64,000 nt of DNA, taken from assembly GCF_900143545.1 (NCBI RefSeq), contig NZ_FREV01000005.1, positions 124,001 through 188,000 on the forward strand, written 5' to 3'. The stretch comes from Loktanella sp. Alg231-35 (GTDB lineage: Bacteria; Pseudomonadota; Alphaproteobacteria; Rhodobacterales; Rhodobacteraceae). Positions 54,772 to 63,874 of this stretch are shown here, piece by piece. Positions within the stretch are counted from its first letter, which is position 1. Each line of letters opens with the position of its first letter. The notes under the pieces were generated by a model that did no database searches, was not told where the DNA came from, and was given only the letters and a program-made list of their open reading frames with translations. The position numbers and the translations under genes were made by a program.

Positions 54772-55974
54772 GTGTCAGAGGACGTCAAATCGACCAGATG
54801 GGTGGCGGTGCTTGGGGGCATCGTGGCCGTGGGCGTGGCTATTGTTGTGATCGCCTTCCTGCCAAAGCCGCAGATCGAGGAGGTTGCGGCGGTTGCGCCT
54901 GCACCAGAGACCGGTGTTGCAGAAGCACCAGAGATAGCAGAGGCACCAGAGGCACCTGCGCCTGAGGTTCAGGCCGAAGCCCCGGAGGAACCTGCGATTG
55001 TTTTGGCCCCTGTGGGTCCTGAGTTTGATACATTCCGGGTAGAGCCTGACGGCAGCATGGTCATCGCAGGCCGGGCGGAACCGGGGCAGTTTGTGGACAT
55101 CATGCTGGGTGGCGAAGCCATTGAGCGCGTCCAGGCTGATGGTTCAGGCAATTTCGTGGCCCTGCTGCTGGCAGGCCCGTCCGATACGCCACGCCGCCTG
55201 TCGTTGGTGGGTGATCCCGATGGTGCAGCACTTGAATCCACCACCAGCTATATCGTGGCCCCAATTGTTGGCCCCGCAGTTGTCGCTGCGGCTCCTGCTG
55301 AGGAAGACACAGCACCTGCGAGCGATGCAGCAGAAGTCGCAGAAACCCAAGCCGAGGTGCCCGCCGCTCCCGAACTGCCAGAGGTAGATTTGGCGATTGC
55401 GGCCCCAGCACCGCCGCCAACCGTCTTGCAAGCCGATGAGGCGGGCGTGCGTGTTGTGCAGGGTGGCCCCGCGCTGAATGCGCCACAGGTGGACCCCAAT
55501 GTCGCCCTTGACGCGATCACCTATGACCCCGAGGGCGAGGTGCGGCTGTCGGGCCGTGCAACAGGTGACGGCGCCGTGCAAGTCTATATCGACAATGAAC
55601 CCGTGACGACGTCATCCGTGACCGAAGGCGGCGATTGGCAGATTGACCTGCCGTCCATTGATACCGGTGTCTACACCCTGCGGATTGATGAGGTGGACGA
55701 AAAAGGCGTTGTCGTGTCGCGTCTTGAAACGCCCTTCAAACGCGAAGAGGCAGAGGACGTGGCCGCCGTTCTGGCCGAGGAAACCTCTGTCGAAGGATTT
55801 GAGGTTGCGGTGAAGACTGTGCAACCCGGTGCGACGCTCTGGGCCATTGCAGAAGAGAACCTTGGCAGCGGCATCTTCTATGTCGAGGTTTTTGAAGCAA
55901 ACTCTGATCTGATCCGCGACCCTGACCTGATTTACCCCGGCCAGATTTTCCGCATGCCCGAGATTTCACAATAA
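54772..55974 (+). CDS. LysM-domain envelope protein with Ala/Pro/Glu-rich linkers
   Basis: This 400-residue protein starts at GTG 54772, with GAGAGGGAAAG upstream. One N-terminal TM helix (about residues 12-30) is followed by acidic Ala/Pro/Glu linkers. Two bacterial Ig-like beta domains come next (FDTFRVEPDGSMVIAGRAEP and ITYDPEGEVRLSGRATGDGA, repeated design), and then a C-terminal LysM (TVQPGATLWAIAEENLGSGI and YPGQIFRMP). The layout fits a membrane-anchored periplasmic protein that binds peptidoglycan. Relatives are common in Rhodobacterales; function unknown. Confidence 0.85.
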   Translation: MSEDVKSTRWVAVLGGIVAVGVAIVVIAFLPKPQIEEVAAVAPAPETGVAEAPEIAEAPEAPAPEVQAEAPEEPAIVLAPVGPEFDTFRVEPDGSMVIAGRAEPGQFVDIMLGGEAIERVQADGSGNFVALLLAGPSDTPRRLSLVGDPDGAALESTTSYIVAPIVGPAVVAAAPAEEDTAPASDAAEVAETQAEVPAAPELPEVDLAIAAPAPPPTVLQADEAGVRVVQGGPALNAPQVDPNVALDAITYDPEGEVRLSGRATGDGAVQVYIDNEPVTTSSVTEGGDWQIDLPSIDTGVYTLRIDEVDEKGVVVSRLETPFKREEAEDVAAVLAEETSVEGFEVAVKTVQPGATLWAIAEENLGSGIFYVEVFEANSDLIRDPDLIYPGQIFRMPEISQ

Positions 55975-56000
55975 GGGCATGCCTGCTCTGGCAATCCTAG

Positions 56001-56031
56001 CTGCGGCGTCTTAGATACGTAGGCCGCAGCG
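56001..56031 (+). terminator. Hairpin between the LysM gene and the ABC exporter gene
   Basis: GCTGCGGC (56001-56008) pairs perfectly with GCCGCAGC (56024-56031) across a 15-nt loop and is followed by GGGGAGTTTT. It may be a weak terminator of the LysM gene. Its end lies only 10 nt before the next ATG, so it could also affect translation of the exporter. Confidence 0.4.
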
Positions 56032-56041
56032 GGGAGTTTTC

Positions 56042-57862
56042 ATGCGTAGTCTAGCCAAAACCGAAGCCAACTTGAACGACGCACAGATCCAAGGCTGGAG
56101 CGTGATCCAGCGCGTTGTGCCCTATCTTTGGCCCGAAGGGCAGGGATGGGTCAAGCGCCGCGTCGTGCTGGCTTTGGCGGTCTTGCTGCTATCCAAGGTG
56201 ATCGCCGTGGGCACGCCGGTGCTTTATAAACAAGCCGTTGATGCGCTGGCACCCGATGGGGCAGATGCCGCCACGGTGCTGGGCCTTGGCGCGGTTGGTT
56301 TGACGCTGGCCTATGGCATTGCGCGATTGATGACGGTGGGCTTTCAGCAGCTGCGCGACGTGGTGTTTACACGGGTCGGCCAACGCGCATTGCGTCAACT
56401 GGCGCTTGAAACTTTCACCCATATCCACCGCCTGTCGATGCGCTATCACATCACCCGCAAAACAGGTGGACTGTCGCGGATCATTGAGCGGGGGGTGAAG
56501 GGCGTCGATTTCCTGCTGCGCTTCTTGCTGTTCTCGATGGGGCCGCTTGTTCTTGAGCTTCTGATGATCTCGGTTGTGCTCTTTTTCTTGTTTGATGTCT
56601 GGTACTTGGCGGTCGTTGTTCTGACGATTGCGCTTTATGTCTGGTTCACCTTCAAGGTGACCGAATGGCGCGTGAAAATCCGCAAAGAGATGAACGATCA
56701 GGACACCGATGCCAACCAAAAGGCCATCGACAGCCTGCTGAATTTCGAGACTGTCAAATATTTTGGCGCCGAGCGCTGGGAGGCCGACCGCTATGACGTG
56801 GCGATGGCCAATTATGAAAACGCGGCGATCCGCACGAACTATTCGCTGGCTTTCCTGAATTTCGGCCAATCGGTCTTGATCACCGGTGGTTTGGTTGCCG
56901 TCATGGTGATGGCCGCAATGGGCGTGCAGCGTGGCGATCTGACGGTGGGCGATTTCGTGATGGTCAACGCCTATATGATCCAGATCACCATGCCACTGAA
57001 TTTTCTTGGCACGGTTTACCGTGAAATCCGGCAGTCGCTGATCGATATGGGCGATATGTTTGACCTGCTCGAACAGCCGGCCGAGGTGCAGGACAAGCCT
57101 GACGCGGCAGATTTACAGGTGAACGGTGGCCGCGTGGCCTTGCAGGGTGTGACCTTCGGCTATGATGCCGCGCGCCCGATCCTCAAAGGTGTCAGCCTAG
57201 AGGTAGAGCCGGGGCAGACAGTGGCCATCGTTGGCTCTTCGGGGTCCGGGAAATCGACGATCGGGCGGTTGTTGTTCCGGTTCTATGATGTGGGCGACGG
57301 GGCGCTGCTGATTGACGGGCAGGATGTGCGTGACGTGACCCAAACCAGCCTGCATGCGCAGATTGGTGTCGTTCCACAGGACACAGTCCTGTTCAACGAC
57401 ACGGTGCATTACAACATCGCTTACGGCCGTCCCGGAGCCAGCGAGGATGAGATCATCGCCGCGGCCAAAGCCGCCAAGATACATGACTTTATCCAAAGCC
57501 TGCCGGACGGGTATGACACAACAGTTGGCGAACGCGGGCTAAAGCTGTCGGGTGGTGAAAAGCAACGGGTGGGCATCGCCCGCACGCTGCTCAAGAACCC
57601 GCCGATCCTGCTGCTGGATGAGGCGACAAGCGCGCTTGATACCGAAACCGAGATGGAAATTCAGGCCGAACTGAAAGCCATGGGCGAGGGCCGCACGGTG
57701 ATCACAATTGCGCACCGTCTGTCGACGATTGCAGATGCGGATCGCATTGTGGTGCTTGAAGACGGTGTGATCGTGGAAGAAGGCCGCCACGATGATCTGC
57801 TGGCCAGCGACGGGCGCTATGCCCATCTGTGGAACCGCCAATCCGAAGAAGAGGCCGCGTAG
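56042..57862 (+). CDS. ABC transporter, ATM1/HMT1-type exporter (fused membrane and ATPase domains)
   Basis: This 606-residue half-transporter has six TM helices in the first 330 residues, including KTGGLSRIIERGVKGVDFLL, a segment typical of the mitochondrial Atm1-like group. The ATPase domain has GSSGSGKST at 397-405, LSGGEKQRVGIARTLL, ILLLDEATSALD and the H-loop IAHRLST. Bacterial relatives export glutathione-metal or polysulfide conjugates. Its stop codon TAG lies inside an inverted-repeat arm shared with the convergent gene. Confidence 0.93.
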   Translation: MRSLAKTEANLNDAQIQGWSVIQRVVPYLWPEGQGWVKRRVVLALAVLLLSKVIAVGTPVLYKQAVDALAPDGADAATVLGLGAVGLTLAYGIARLMTVGFQQLRDVVFTRVGQRALRQLALETFTHIHRLSMRYHITRKTGGLSRIIERGVKGVDFLLRFLLFSMGPLVLELLMISVVLFFLFDVWYLAVVVLTIALYVWFTFKVTEWRVKIRKEMNDQDTDANQKAIDSLLNFETVKYFGAERWEADRYDVAMANYENAAIRTNYSLAFLNFGQSVLITGGLVAVMVMAAMGVQRGDLTVGDFVMVNAYMIQITMPLNFLGTVYREIRQSLIDMGDMFDLLEQPAEVQDKPDAADLQVNGGRVALQGVTFGYDAARPILKGVSLEVEPGQTVAIVGSSGSGKSTIGRLLFRFYDVGDGALLIDGQDVRDVTQTSLHAQIGVVPQDTVLFNDTVHYNIAYGRPGASEDEIIAAAKAAKIHDFIQSLPDGYDTTVGERGLKLSGGEKQRVGIARTLLKNPPILLLDEATSALDTETEMEIQAELKAMGEGRTVITIAHRLSTIADADRIVVLEDGVIVEEGRHDDLLASDGRYAHLWNRQSEEEAA

Positions 57863-57927
57863 GGTGGGTGAAACCCACGCGCGGCCCCAGAGTTTGGCGT
57901 CATGTGGGTTTTACCCACCCTACGCGG
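57855..57927. repeat. Long inverted repeat of GTAGGGTGGGT type holding both convergent stop codons
   Basis: Arms 57855-57878 and 57904-57927 are 24 nt each and differ at one base (a G-U pair in RNA), with a 25-nt spacer. Each arm also contains a mini-hairpin GTGGGT-GAA-ACCCAC (or its variant). The TAG stop of the ABC exporter (57860-57862) and the TAG stop of the SRPBCC gene (57922-57920, minus strand) lie at equivalent positions in the two arms. It probably works as a bidirectional terminator. The GTAGGGTGGGT motif recalls a dispersed repeat seen in many bacterial genomes. Confidence 0.75.
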
Positions 57928-58399
57928 AAAGCACCTCGACCAATTTATCGAGTGCTTGATTCCAGCCACCTTCGCCAGCCGTCCCAGCGGGCACGCCCAC
58001 ATGCACCATGGTCATCTGGGTCTTGCCGCCTTCAGTACTTAACGTGACAATCACCTCGGTGATGTCAGGGCTGCCTTCAGGCATTCCCATGCTCTGCGGT
58101 GGGATGAGCGTGCCATCGGGTTGGCACATGCTTTCGGTGTAAACCAAGCGGTGCGGCGCGTTCAGCTCTTTGTAGACGCCAATGAACCACATGCTCATCT
58201 CGCGTTCGGGTGTCTTCATCACCATGTTGATCTTGCGTGTGCCACCCACAGTGACATCCATCTGGGCAGTTGGAACGCTCATCCCCATGGGGCCGTACCA
58301 CTGTTTGAATAGGTCAGGGTCGGTCCACATCTTCCAGACCATGTCGATCGGTGCGTCAAATGTGCGCTGCAGGCGCACCCAATTGGGTTGATCAGTCAT
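57920..58399 (-). CDS. SRPBCC (AHSA1-like) domain protein paired with an ArsR regulator
   Basis: This 159-residue protein begins with LQRTFDAPIDMVWKMWTDPD and has LFKQWYGPMGMSVPTAQMDV, both typical of the AHSA1/START-like fold, then a C-terminal helix (GGWNQALDKLVEVLSA). It overlaps the upstream arsR-type gene by 8 nt. This gene pair (ArsR plus SRPBCC) is common in bacteria; the ligand is unknown. The stop lies inside the inverted repeat shared with the ABC gene. Confidence 0.88.
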   Translation of the reverse strand: MTDQPNWVRLQRTFDAPIDMVWKMWTDPDLFKQWYGPMGMSVPTAQMDVTVGGTRKINMVMKTPEREMSMWFIGVYKELNAPHRLVYTESMCQPDGTLIPPQSMGMPEGSPDITEVIVTLSTEGGKTQMTMVHVGVPAGTAGEGGWNQALDKLVEVLSA

Positions 58400-58730
58400 G
58401 TTTGGCGTCCTTCATTTCATTAAGTATGCGATCCATCGCATCAAACCGCACATCCCAGATGTGGCGGTATTGATCCGTCCAATGGGCAATGGCCTCAAGC
58501 GGTTCTGCATTTAGCGTGCAAGGGCGGAATTGCGCGTCGCGCCCCCGCGTGATCAGCCCGGCCTTTTCCAGAACACGGATGTGCTTTGAGATTGCAGGCA
58601 AGCTCATTTCAAACGGTTCGGCCAATGTGTTGACCGTCGCCTCGCCCTGGATCAGGCGCGCAAGGATGGCGCGCCGGGCAGGGTGGGCAAGTGCCGAGAA
58701 TGTGGCGTCGAGTTTGGCAGAGCTGTCCAT
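58392..58730 (-). CDS. ArsR family transcriptional regulator
   Basis: This 112-residue winged helix protein has ATFSALAHPARRAILARLIQ at the start and the recognition helix in MSLPAISKHIRVLEKAGLIT. The metal-binding CxC motif of ArsR/SmtB metal sensors is absent. It therefore probably responds to another signal, as usual for the ArsR-SRPBCC pairs. It likely regulates its own operon from the promoter at 58739-58766. Confidence 0.92.
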   Translation of the reverse strand: MDSSAKLDATFSALAHPARRAILARLIQGEATVNTLAEPFEMSLPAISKHIRVLEKAGLITRGRDAQFRPCTLNAEPLEAIAHWTDQYRHIWDVRFDAMDRILNEMKDAKHD

Positions 58731-58738
58731 GGCGTCAT

Positions 58739-58766
58739 GTAATAAACCAAATAGTTAATTAATCAA
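58739..58766 (-). promoter_or_regulatory. Candidate promoter of the ArsR-SRPBCC operon, with a near-leaderless start
   Basis: On the minus strand TTGATT (58766-58761) and TATTAC (58744-58739) are spaced by 16 bases in an A+T-rich stretch that also contains the palindrome TTAATTAA. The predicted transcript start is only a few bases before the ATG at 58730, which would give a leaderless or nearly leaderless mRNA. The A+T-rich dyad may be the operator of the regulator. Confidence 0.45.
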
Positions 58767-58794
58767 GTGGTAAAATAACGGCGCAACCGATGCT

Positions 58795-58831
58795 GCCAAA
58801 ACAAAGGCCCGCAGCGTTGCGGGCCTTTGTC
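58795..58831 (-). terminator. Rho-independent terminator of the RND efflux operon
   Basis: A 13-bp perfect stem, ACAAAGGCCCGCA (58801-58813) with TGCGGGCCTTTGT (58818-58830), has a 4-nt loop and directly follows the permease stop (58834-58832). On the minus strand it is followed by a T-rich tail (TTTTGG). Confidence 0.85.
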
Positions 58832-61800
58832 TTATTCTGCGGCTTGCATGGTCTGCTTAAGCTCCAGCGGTGGTTGCTTGTCCGGCGCATCATCCGTCCA
58901 GATGATCTCTGGCGCTTTGATCCGCTGGGCCTGCCGCCGCAGGGCCCAGTCGCGCGCGGCATTGCTGCTGCGGCCCATGGACAGCTTGGCCAGCAGTTGC
59001 GCAAACCACTGCACATAAGTCACAAACCAGACCCGCACCGCCAGCATGGAGGGTGTGAACACCAGTGTCAGGCCAGTGGCGATCCCCAGACCAAAGACAA
59101 CGGCAGTCGCCAGTTGCTTCCACCAGAGTGCCGTCGGGCTGTCGATGGAATAGCCGCCGTTCATGAAATCAAGGCTGAGGCCGAACATCATCGGCGCAAG
59201 GCCCGCCATTGTGGTGATAGTGGTCAGCAGCACAGGGCGGATGCGCGCCTCTGCCGTGCGGGTGATCGCCTCGGCGCGGGGCATGTATTTGCTATATTCC
59301 TGATAGGTGTCGATCAGGATGATGTTGTTGTTCACCACGATCCCGGCCAAGGCCACGATGCCCGTGCCCGTCATGATGATCGAGAACGGCTGGTCCATCA
59401 CCAACATCCCCACCAAGGATCCGGCGGTAGACATGACCACAGCCATCAGCACGAGGATTGAGTTGTAGATGCTGTTGAACTGGGCCAGCAGGATGATGAA
59501 CATCAGGCCCAAGGCACCAGCAAAGGCAGTTTGCAGGAAGGCGCCTGACTCGGCCTGTTCTTCCTGATCCCCGGTCCATTCCCGATCAAGGGATGCGGGC
59601 AGGGGATTGGCGTCGAGCCATTCTGTTAGCACTGCAATCCGCTCGTTGGCATTCAGCGGCACCTCGGATGTCGTGTCGCCATTTACCAGTTCGGTCAGTC
59701 CGGCAGAGGTCGTGTCGCCCAGCAGGGTCACAACCTCGTAACGGTCCATGCCAACGGCCTCATCGTTGACAATCCGCACAATGGCGATGGTTTCACCATC
59801 AGCGGTCAGGTTGGTCAGGCCGGCTTCGACGCCTGCCTTCACATCAAAGAACCGTTTTTGATCAATCCGGTCGATCTGGGCCAGCTTTTGGACTGGCGTG
59901 CGGGTAATGAAATTCGACAGCGGGATCAGGCCCTGCGTGGTCCGCACTTTCAGGCTATCAAGGGTCGAAAGGACGCGGTCCTGCTCGGGCAGGCGGACGC
60001 GGATTTCGATTTCTTCATCAGAGGTTTCGACGCGCATCGTATCGAGCAGGATGCCCCGTGTGACCATTTGCACCATGGCGCCCACTGTCGCGACGTCCGC
60101 GCCGTAGCGGCCTGCTTTTTCGACATCCACATCAATCTGCCAGTCGATGCCGGGCAGGGGCAATGAATCCTCGATCGTGATCAAACCGGGGGTTTGTTCG
60201 AACTGCGCCCGCACCAAGGTGGTGGCAGCGCGCAGTTCTTCGAAGTTGTCACCCCTCAGCCGCAGATGCACTGGCTTGCCCGATGCCGGACCGCGTGCCT
60301 GGGCGAGGATCTCTGTCTCGATGCCGGGGATGGTGTTGAGCTGTGCCTGAAGTTCCTCTAGCACCACATCACCGTCAAGCTCTGCAATGCCTGCGCGTTC
60401 TTCCCACGGGATCGTTTCAAGCTGGACCTGACCAATGGAATCGCCCGGTGTGCTTGCGCCGCTGGCGTCGGTATTCAGGCCGCCGTCACCGGCAAAAGAA
60501 AAGGCGGTGATCACGCCGGGGTGGGCCAATACGACCTCTTCGGCTTGCCGCACCAGATCATCCTTTTCCGCAAGCGACAGGTTGCCGCGCGCACGCACAT
60601 AGACGATGGCCTGTTCGGGCTCGGATTCAACGAAGAATTCAACCCCATTGTTGTTGGCCCCGTAGTAGCCAAAGATCGAAATCACAGTGAAGACAACCGC
60701 GCCAACGGTCACAAGAGGCATCACCGGGTTGCCCGCGATGAAGTTCATGAAATGACCAAAGGGCGACCGGCGGTAACCTGCTTTGATCGTCTTGGCCTGA
60801 CGCTCGATTTTGGCCGCGCCAATGGTGATGGACAAAAGGAACGCACCCAGAAGGAACAGCATCATGCCGGGCAAGCTATCGCTGAGCCCCGCTGTTTGCA
60901 CCGCTTCACCGGACAGATATCCGGGGTTCAGCGTTAGCATGGCACCGGTAAAGACGACCATGATCGCAGGGAACACTAGCAATGCCCGCACAAACCATGG
61001 CAGGCGCGCGCGCAGCGCGTCCGAGGTATTGCCGAACATCCGGCTCATCCGGCCAGTGACACCACCCATGACAGGCAGATAGATCAGGGCGACGACAAGT
61101 GACGCCGACAGAACAAAGATCAGTGTGACGGGCAGCATTCCCATGAATTGCCCCGGTACACCGGGCCAGAACAGCATCGGCAAGAAGGCACATAATGTCG
61201 TCGCGGTGGAAGAGATAATAGGCCAGAACATACGCTTGGCCGCCTCCACATAGGCGTGCATTGGGCCCGAGCCTTCGCGGATGCGTTTGTCGGCGTATTC
61301 GACCACCACGATGGCCCCATCGACCAGCATACCCACAGCAAGGATCAGACCGAACATCACAATGTTCGAGATTGTGATCTCCATCACGGCCAGCAGGGCA
61401 AAGCACAACAGGAACGATGTCGGGATTGCAAAACCCACCAATAGGGCAGGCCGCGTGCCCAAAGCGGCAAGCACTACGATCATGACCAAGGCGATGGCGG
61501 TCAGGACCGAACCCTCCAACTGGCTGACCATGGAAGCCACGTTGCGGGATTGGTCGTTCGATGTGCCTACCTCAATGGCGGCTTGCAGCTCGGGCGACCA
61601 GCCTGCGCGTTCTTCCTCGACCACTTCGCGCACAAGGGCGGCCGTGTCGATCAGGTTGAACCCTTTGCGTTTGACCACTTGCAAGGCCACCGTGTTGACC
61701 CCGTTGAAACGAGCCGTGCCTGCGCGGTCTTCAAAGGTCAGCCGGATCGTGGCCAGATCGCCAAGGGTGATCACACGGTCGCCATTGGTCTTAACGGGCA

Positions 61801-62524
61801 GGTTGTAGACATCCTGCGGTTCATCAAACGAAGAGGGGATTTTGACCGAGAAAGAGCCTTGGGCGGTTTCAACCTCGCCTGCGGCAATCAGCAGGTTGTT
61901 GTTGCTGACGACGCCGATCAATTCACCCGCGGTGACGTTGTAGGCCTCCAGCTTAAGAGGGTCGATGACAACCTCAAGCATCTCATCGCGCTGTCCGGCA
62001 AGCCCGGCCTCTAGCACCGCATCCAGCGCCTCGATACTGTCTTGTAGGTCTTTGGCCACACGTAACAGCGTGCGTTCGGGCACTTGTCCCGTCAGGTTGA
62101 CGATAACGATGGGGAATTCAGAGAAGTTGAATTCGTCGATGGTATAGCTGTCGGCACCGTTAGGAAACTCTGCCTCGGCGCGGGTCATCGCGGCGCGCAC
62201 ATCGGCCAGCACCTGTGTCTTGTCCCAGCCAAAGTCGAATTCCAGCACTACAATGGCGTAATTCTCGGCCGCTGTGGCTGACATCGTATCAAGCCCGTCC
62301 AGATCACCCAGTTCGGCTTCCATGGGTTTGACCAGCAGTGATTCTGCGTCGGCAGCGGAAATGCCCGGAAACGGAACCGAGACAAAGACAGCCGGGATTT
62401 CAATGTCAGGCTCGCCTTCCTTTGGCAGGCCGACATAGGCCATCCCCCCCGCCAAAAGCGAAAGACCAATAAAGGCAAGCACCATGCGGGCGCGCGAGGC
62501 GGCCCAGTCAACTAAACCGGTCAT
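58832..62524 (-). CDS. RND family efflux transporter permease
   Basis: This 1230-residue inner-membrane pump has the RND repeat layout: TM1, then a periplasmic porter domain (PGISAADAESLLVKPMEAEL near residues 54-73), TM2-6, a second porter domain and TM8-12. It is about 150-200 residues longer than AcrB-type pumps, partly from a long insertion between the two halves. TM4 has the segment GMLVDGAIVVVEYADKRIRE, with the proton-relay Asp. It belongs to the HAE1/AcrB-like AcrB_ACR_tran family; substrate unknown. It overlaps the adaptor gene by 4 nt. Confidence 0.92.
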   Translation of the reverse strand: MTGLVDWAASRARMVLAFIGLSLLAGGMAYVGLPKEGEPDIEIPAVFVSVPFPGISAADAESLLVKPMEAELGDLDGLDTMSATAAENYAIVVLEFDFGWDKTQVLADVRAAMTRAEAEFPNGADSYTIDEFNFSEFPIVIVNLTGQVPERTLLRVAKDLQDSIEALDAVLEAGLAGQRDEMLEVVIDPLKLEAYNVTAGELIGVVSNNNLLIAAGEVETAQGSFSVKIPSSFDEPQDVYNLPVKTNGDRVITLGDLATIRLTFEDRAGTARFNGVNTVALQVVKRKGFNLIDTAALVREVVEEERAGWSPELQAAIEVGTSNDQSRNVASMVSQLEGSVLTAIALVMIVVLAALGTRPALLVGFAIPTSFLLCFALLAVMEITISNIVMFGLILAVGMLVDGAIVVVEYADKRIREGSGPMHAYVEAAKRMFWPIISSTATTLCAFLPMLFWPGVPGQFMGMLPVTLIFVLSASLVVALIYLPVMGGVTGRMSRMFGNTSDALRARLPWFVRALLVFPAIMVVFTGAMLTLNPGYLSGEAVQTAGLSDSLPGMMLFLLGAFLLSITIGAAKIERQAKTIKAGYRRSPFGHFMNFIAGNPVMPLVTVGAVVFTVISIFGYYGANNNGVEFFVESEPEQAIVYVRARGNLSLAEKDDLVRQAEEVVLAHPGVITAFSFAGDGGLNTDASGASTPGDSIGQVQLETIPWEERAGIAELDGDVVLEELQAQLNTIPGIETEILAQARGPASGKPVHLRLRGDNFEELRAATTLVRAQFEQTPGLITIEDSLPLPGIDWQIDVDVEKAGRYGADVATVGAMVQMVTRGILLDTMRVETSDEEIEIRVRLPEQDRVLSTLDSLKVRTTQGLIPLSNFITRTPVQKLAQIDRIDQKRFFDVKAGVEAGLTNLTADGETIAIVRIVNDEAVGMDRYEVVTLLGDTTSAGLTELVNGDTTSEVPLNANERIAVLTEWLDANPLPASLDREWTGDQEEQAESGAFLQTAFAGALGLMFIILLAQFNSIYNSILVLMAVVMSTAGSLVGMLVMDQPFSIIMTGTGIVALAGIVVNNNIILIDTYQEYSKYMPRAEAITRTAEARIRPVLLTTITTMAGLAPMMFGLSLDFMNGGYSIDSPTALWWKQLATAVVFGLGIATGLTLVFTPSMLAVRVWFVTYVQWFAQLLAKLSMGRSSNAARDWALRRQAQRIKAPEIIWTDDAPDKQPPLELKQTMQAAE

Positions 62525-63762
62525 CCTTTGGCCTCTGAAAATGTCGGCGCAACTTTGACGCCATCAATAACAAATTCCTGCCCGACGGTGATGATATCAA
62601 CCGTCTCGGGCAGGTCAGTGACCCAAACGCCGTCGGCGGTGTCGCGCAGCAGAGTGACAGGCATGAATTTGGCGATGTTGCCCTCGCTGACGGTGCGCAC
62701 GCCAAGGACACCGTCATCATCCAGCGTCAGCGACGACTGGGCGATCAGATGTGCCGCGCGCCCATCGGACGCAATCAGGATTTCGGCGGTTTGACCGTCG
62801 CTGATTGCCAGATCCGGGTTGTTCACGGTGACTTCGACGCGGAACGTGCGGGTTAGCTCATCAGCGCTGCGCGAACGAAAGGTGACGCGGCCCTGTACTT
62901 GTTGACCGTCCGATAGCCGGGCGCCGGCCAGTGCGCCAACTGTTACTTTGGACACGTCTGTTTCTGGTGCAAAACCCACCAGTTTGATTTCATTGAGCTG
63001 AATGATCGTCGCACAAGGCGTGCCGGGCTGCATCAACGCGCCTAATTCGGCTGTGTCAGTTTCCAACAGGCCCGAGAAGGGCGCGCGGATGGTCAGTTTT
63101 TCAATCTCGCGGGTGGCGGATGCGACGGCCGCCTGCGCGGATTCAATTCCAGCCTGTGCCGAGGCAACAGCCGAACTGGCGCGCTGCACACCGGCGGTTG
63201 CAGCTTCCATCGCGGCCTGTGCGCTGACAACGCGCGTTTCAGAGGCAAAGCCGTCTTCGGACAGGCTACGAGCGGCGTTAAGGTTGATTTCGGCCTCGCG
63301 GACGCGGGCGTTGGCTTCGAGCACACCAGCTTCGGCTTCGGGGACGCGGCCTTGCGCCTCGGCCAATCGGGCACGTGCTTCGGCCAGTGACGCCTGACGG
63401 GTGCCTGGATCAAGGCGGCACATTTCATCGCCTTCATTGACGGACGCGCCTTTGCGCAGTGGTTCGGAGATAACAAGACCGGATGTTTCTGAGGCCACTG
63501 TAACCTGGCGTGCGGCCTCTGTTTGGCCGCGCAGGATCACGGCGCTGTCGATGGTTTGGGCAACCGAGTGTAGGGCAACAACCCCAATAATAGATTCGTC
63601 AGTTGGCGCCGCAACATCGTCTGTAGGCGCTTGTGTTGTCGTGAGCGTCTGTTCTTGCGCAGGCGCGCCTTGGGCGAAATCGCGCAGGCGGTCACGCTCA
63701 AACACAACAAAATATAGGCCCACGAGCACCAAGATTGCGGTAATGATCGGAATGATCTTCAT
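62521..63762 (-). CDS. RND efflux periplasmic adaptor subunit (membrane fusion protein)
   Basis: This 413-residue protein has an N-terminal TM anchor (IIPIITAILVLVGLYFVVFE). A lipoyl-like segment (VTVASETSGLVISEPLRKGA) and a long alpha-hairpin of Ala/Glu/Arg repeats (RLAEAQGRVPEAEAGVLEAN and on to residue about 225) follow, then the second lipoyl half (LTIRAPFSGLLETD) and the beta-barrel. Start ATG 63762 gives a normal N-terminus; the upstream frame to 63786 is unsupported. No TolC-like gene is in the window, so the outer-membrane partner is elsewhere. Confidence 0.92.
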   Translation of the reverse strand: MKIIPIITAILVLVGLYFVVFERDRLRDFAQGAPAQEQTLTTTQAPTDDVAAPTDESIIGVVALHSVAQTIDSAVILRGQTEAARQVTVASETSGLVISEPLRKGASVNEGDEMCRLDPGTRQASLAEARARLAEAQGRVPEAEAGVLEANARVREAEINLNAARSLSEDGFASETRVVSAQAAMEAATAGVQRASSAVASAQAGIESAQAAVASATREIEKLTIRAPFSGLLETDTAELGALMQPGTPCATIIQLNEIKLVGFAPETDVSKVTVGALAGARLSDGQQVQGRVTFRSRSADELTRTFRVEVTVNNPDLAISDGQTAEILIASDGRAAHLIAQSSLTLDDDGVLGVRTVSEGNIAKFMPVTLLRDTADGVWVTDLPETVDIITVGQEFVIDGVKVAPTFSEAKG

Positions 63763-63847
63763 CGTCGTTGTTCCTTTGGATGCCACAACGTCCTGCGTGG
63801 CCCTGTGTTTGGTCGTGTCATTCTTACGTAAACGCTTATGGCACGGA

Positions 63848-63874
63848 TCATAAATACATACTAAACCATTCAGT
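63848..63874 (-). promoter_or_regulatory. Possible operator/promoter of the RND operon
   Basis: ACTAAACCATTCAGT at 63860-63874 is an imperfect dyad of the kind bound by TetR-type repressors of efflux pumps (ACT...AGT ends, 10 of 14 paired positions). On the minus strand it lies just upstream of a possible -10 element TATGAT (63853-63848), with no strong -35. The remaining stretch from 63763 to 64000 holds no gene I can support. Confidence 0.3.
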
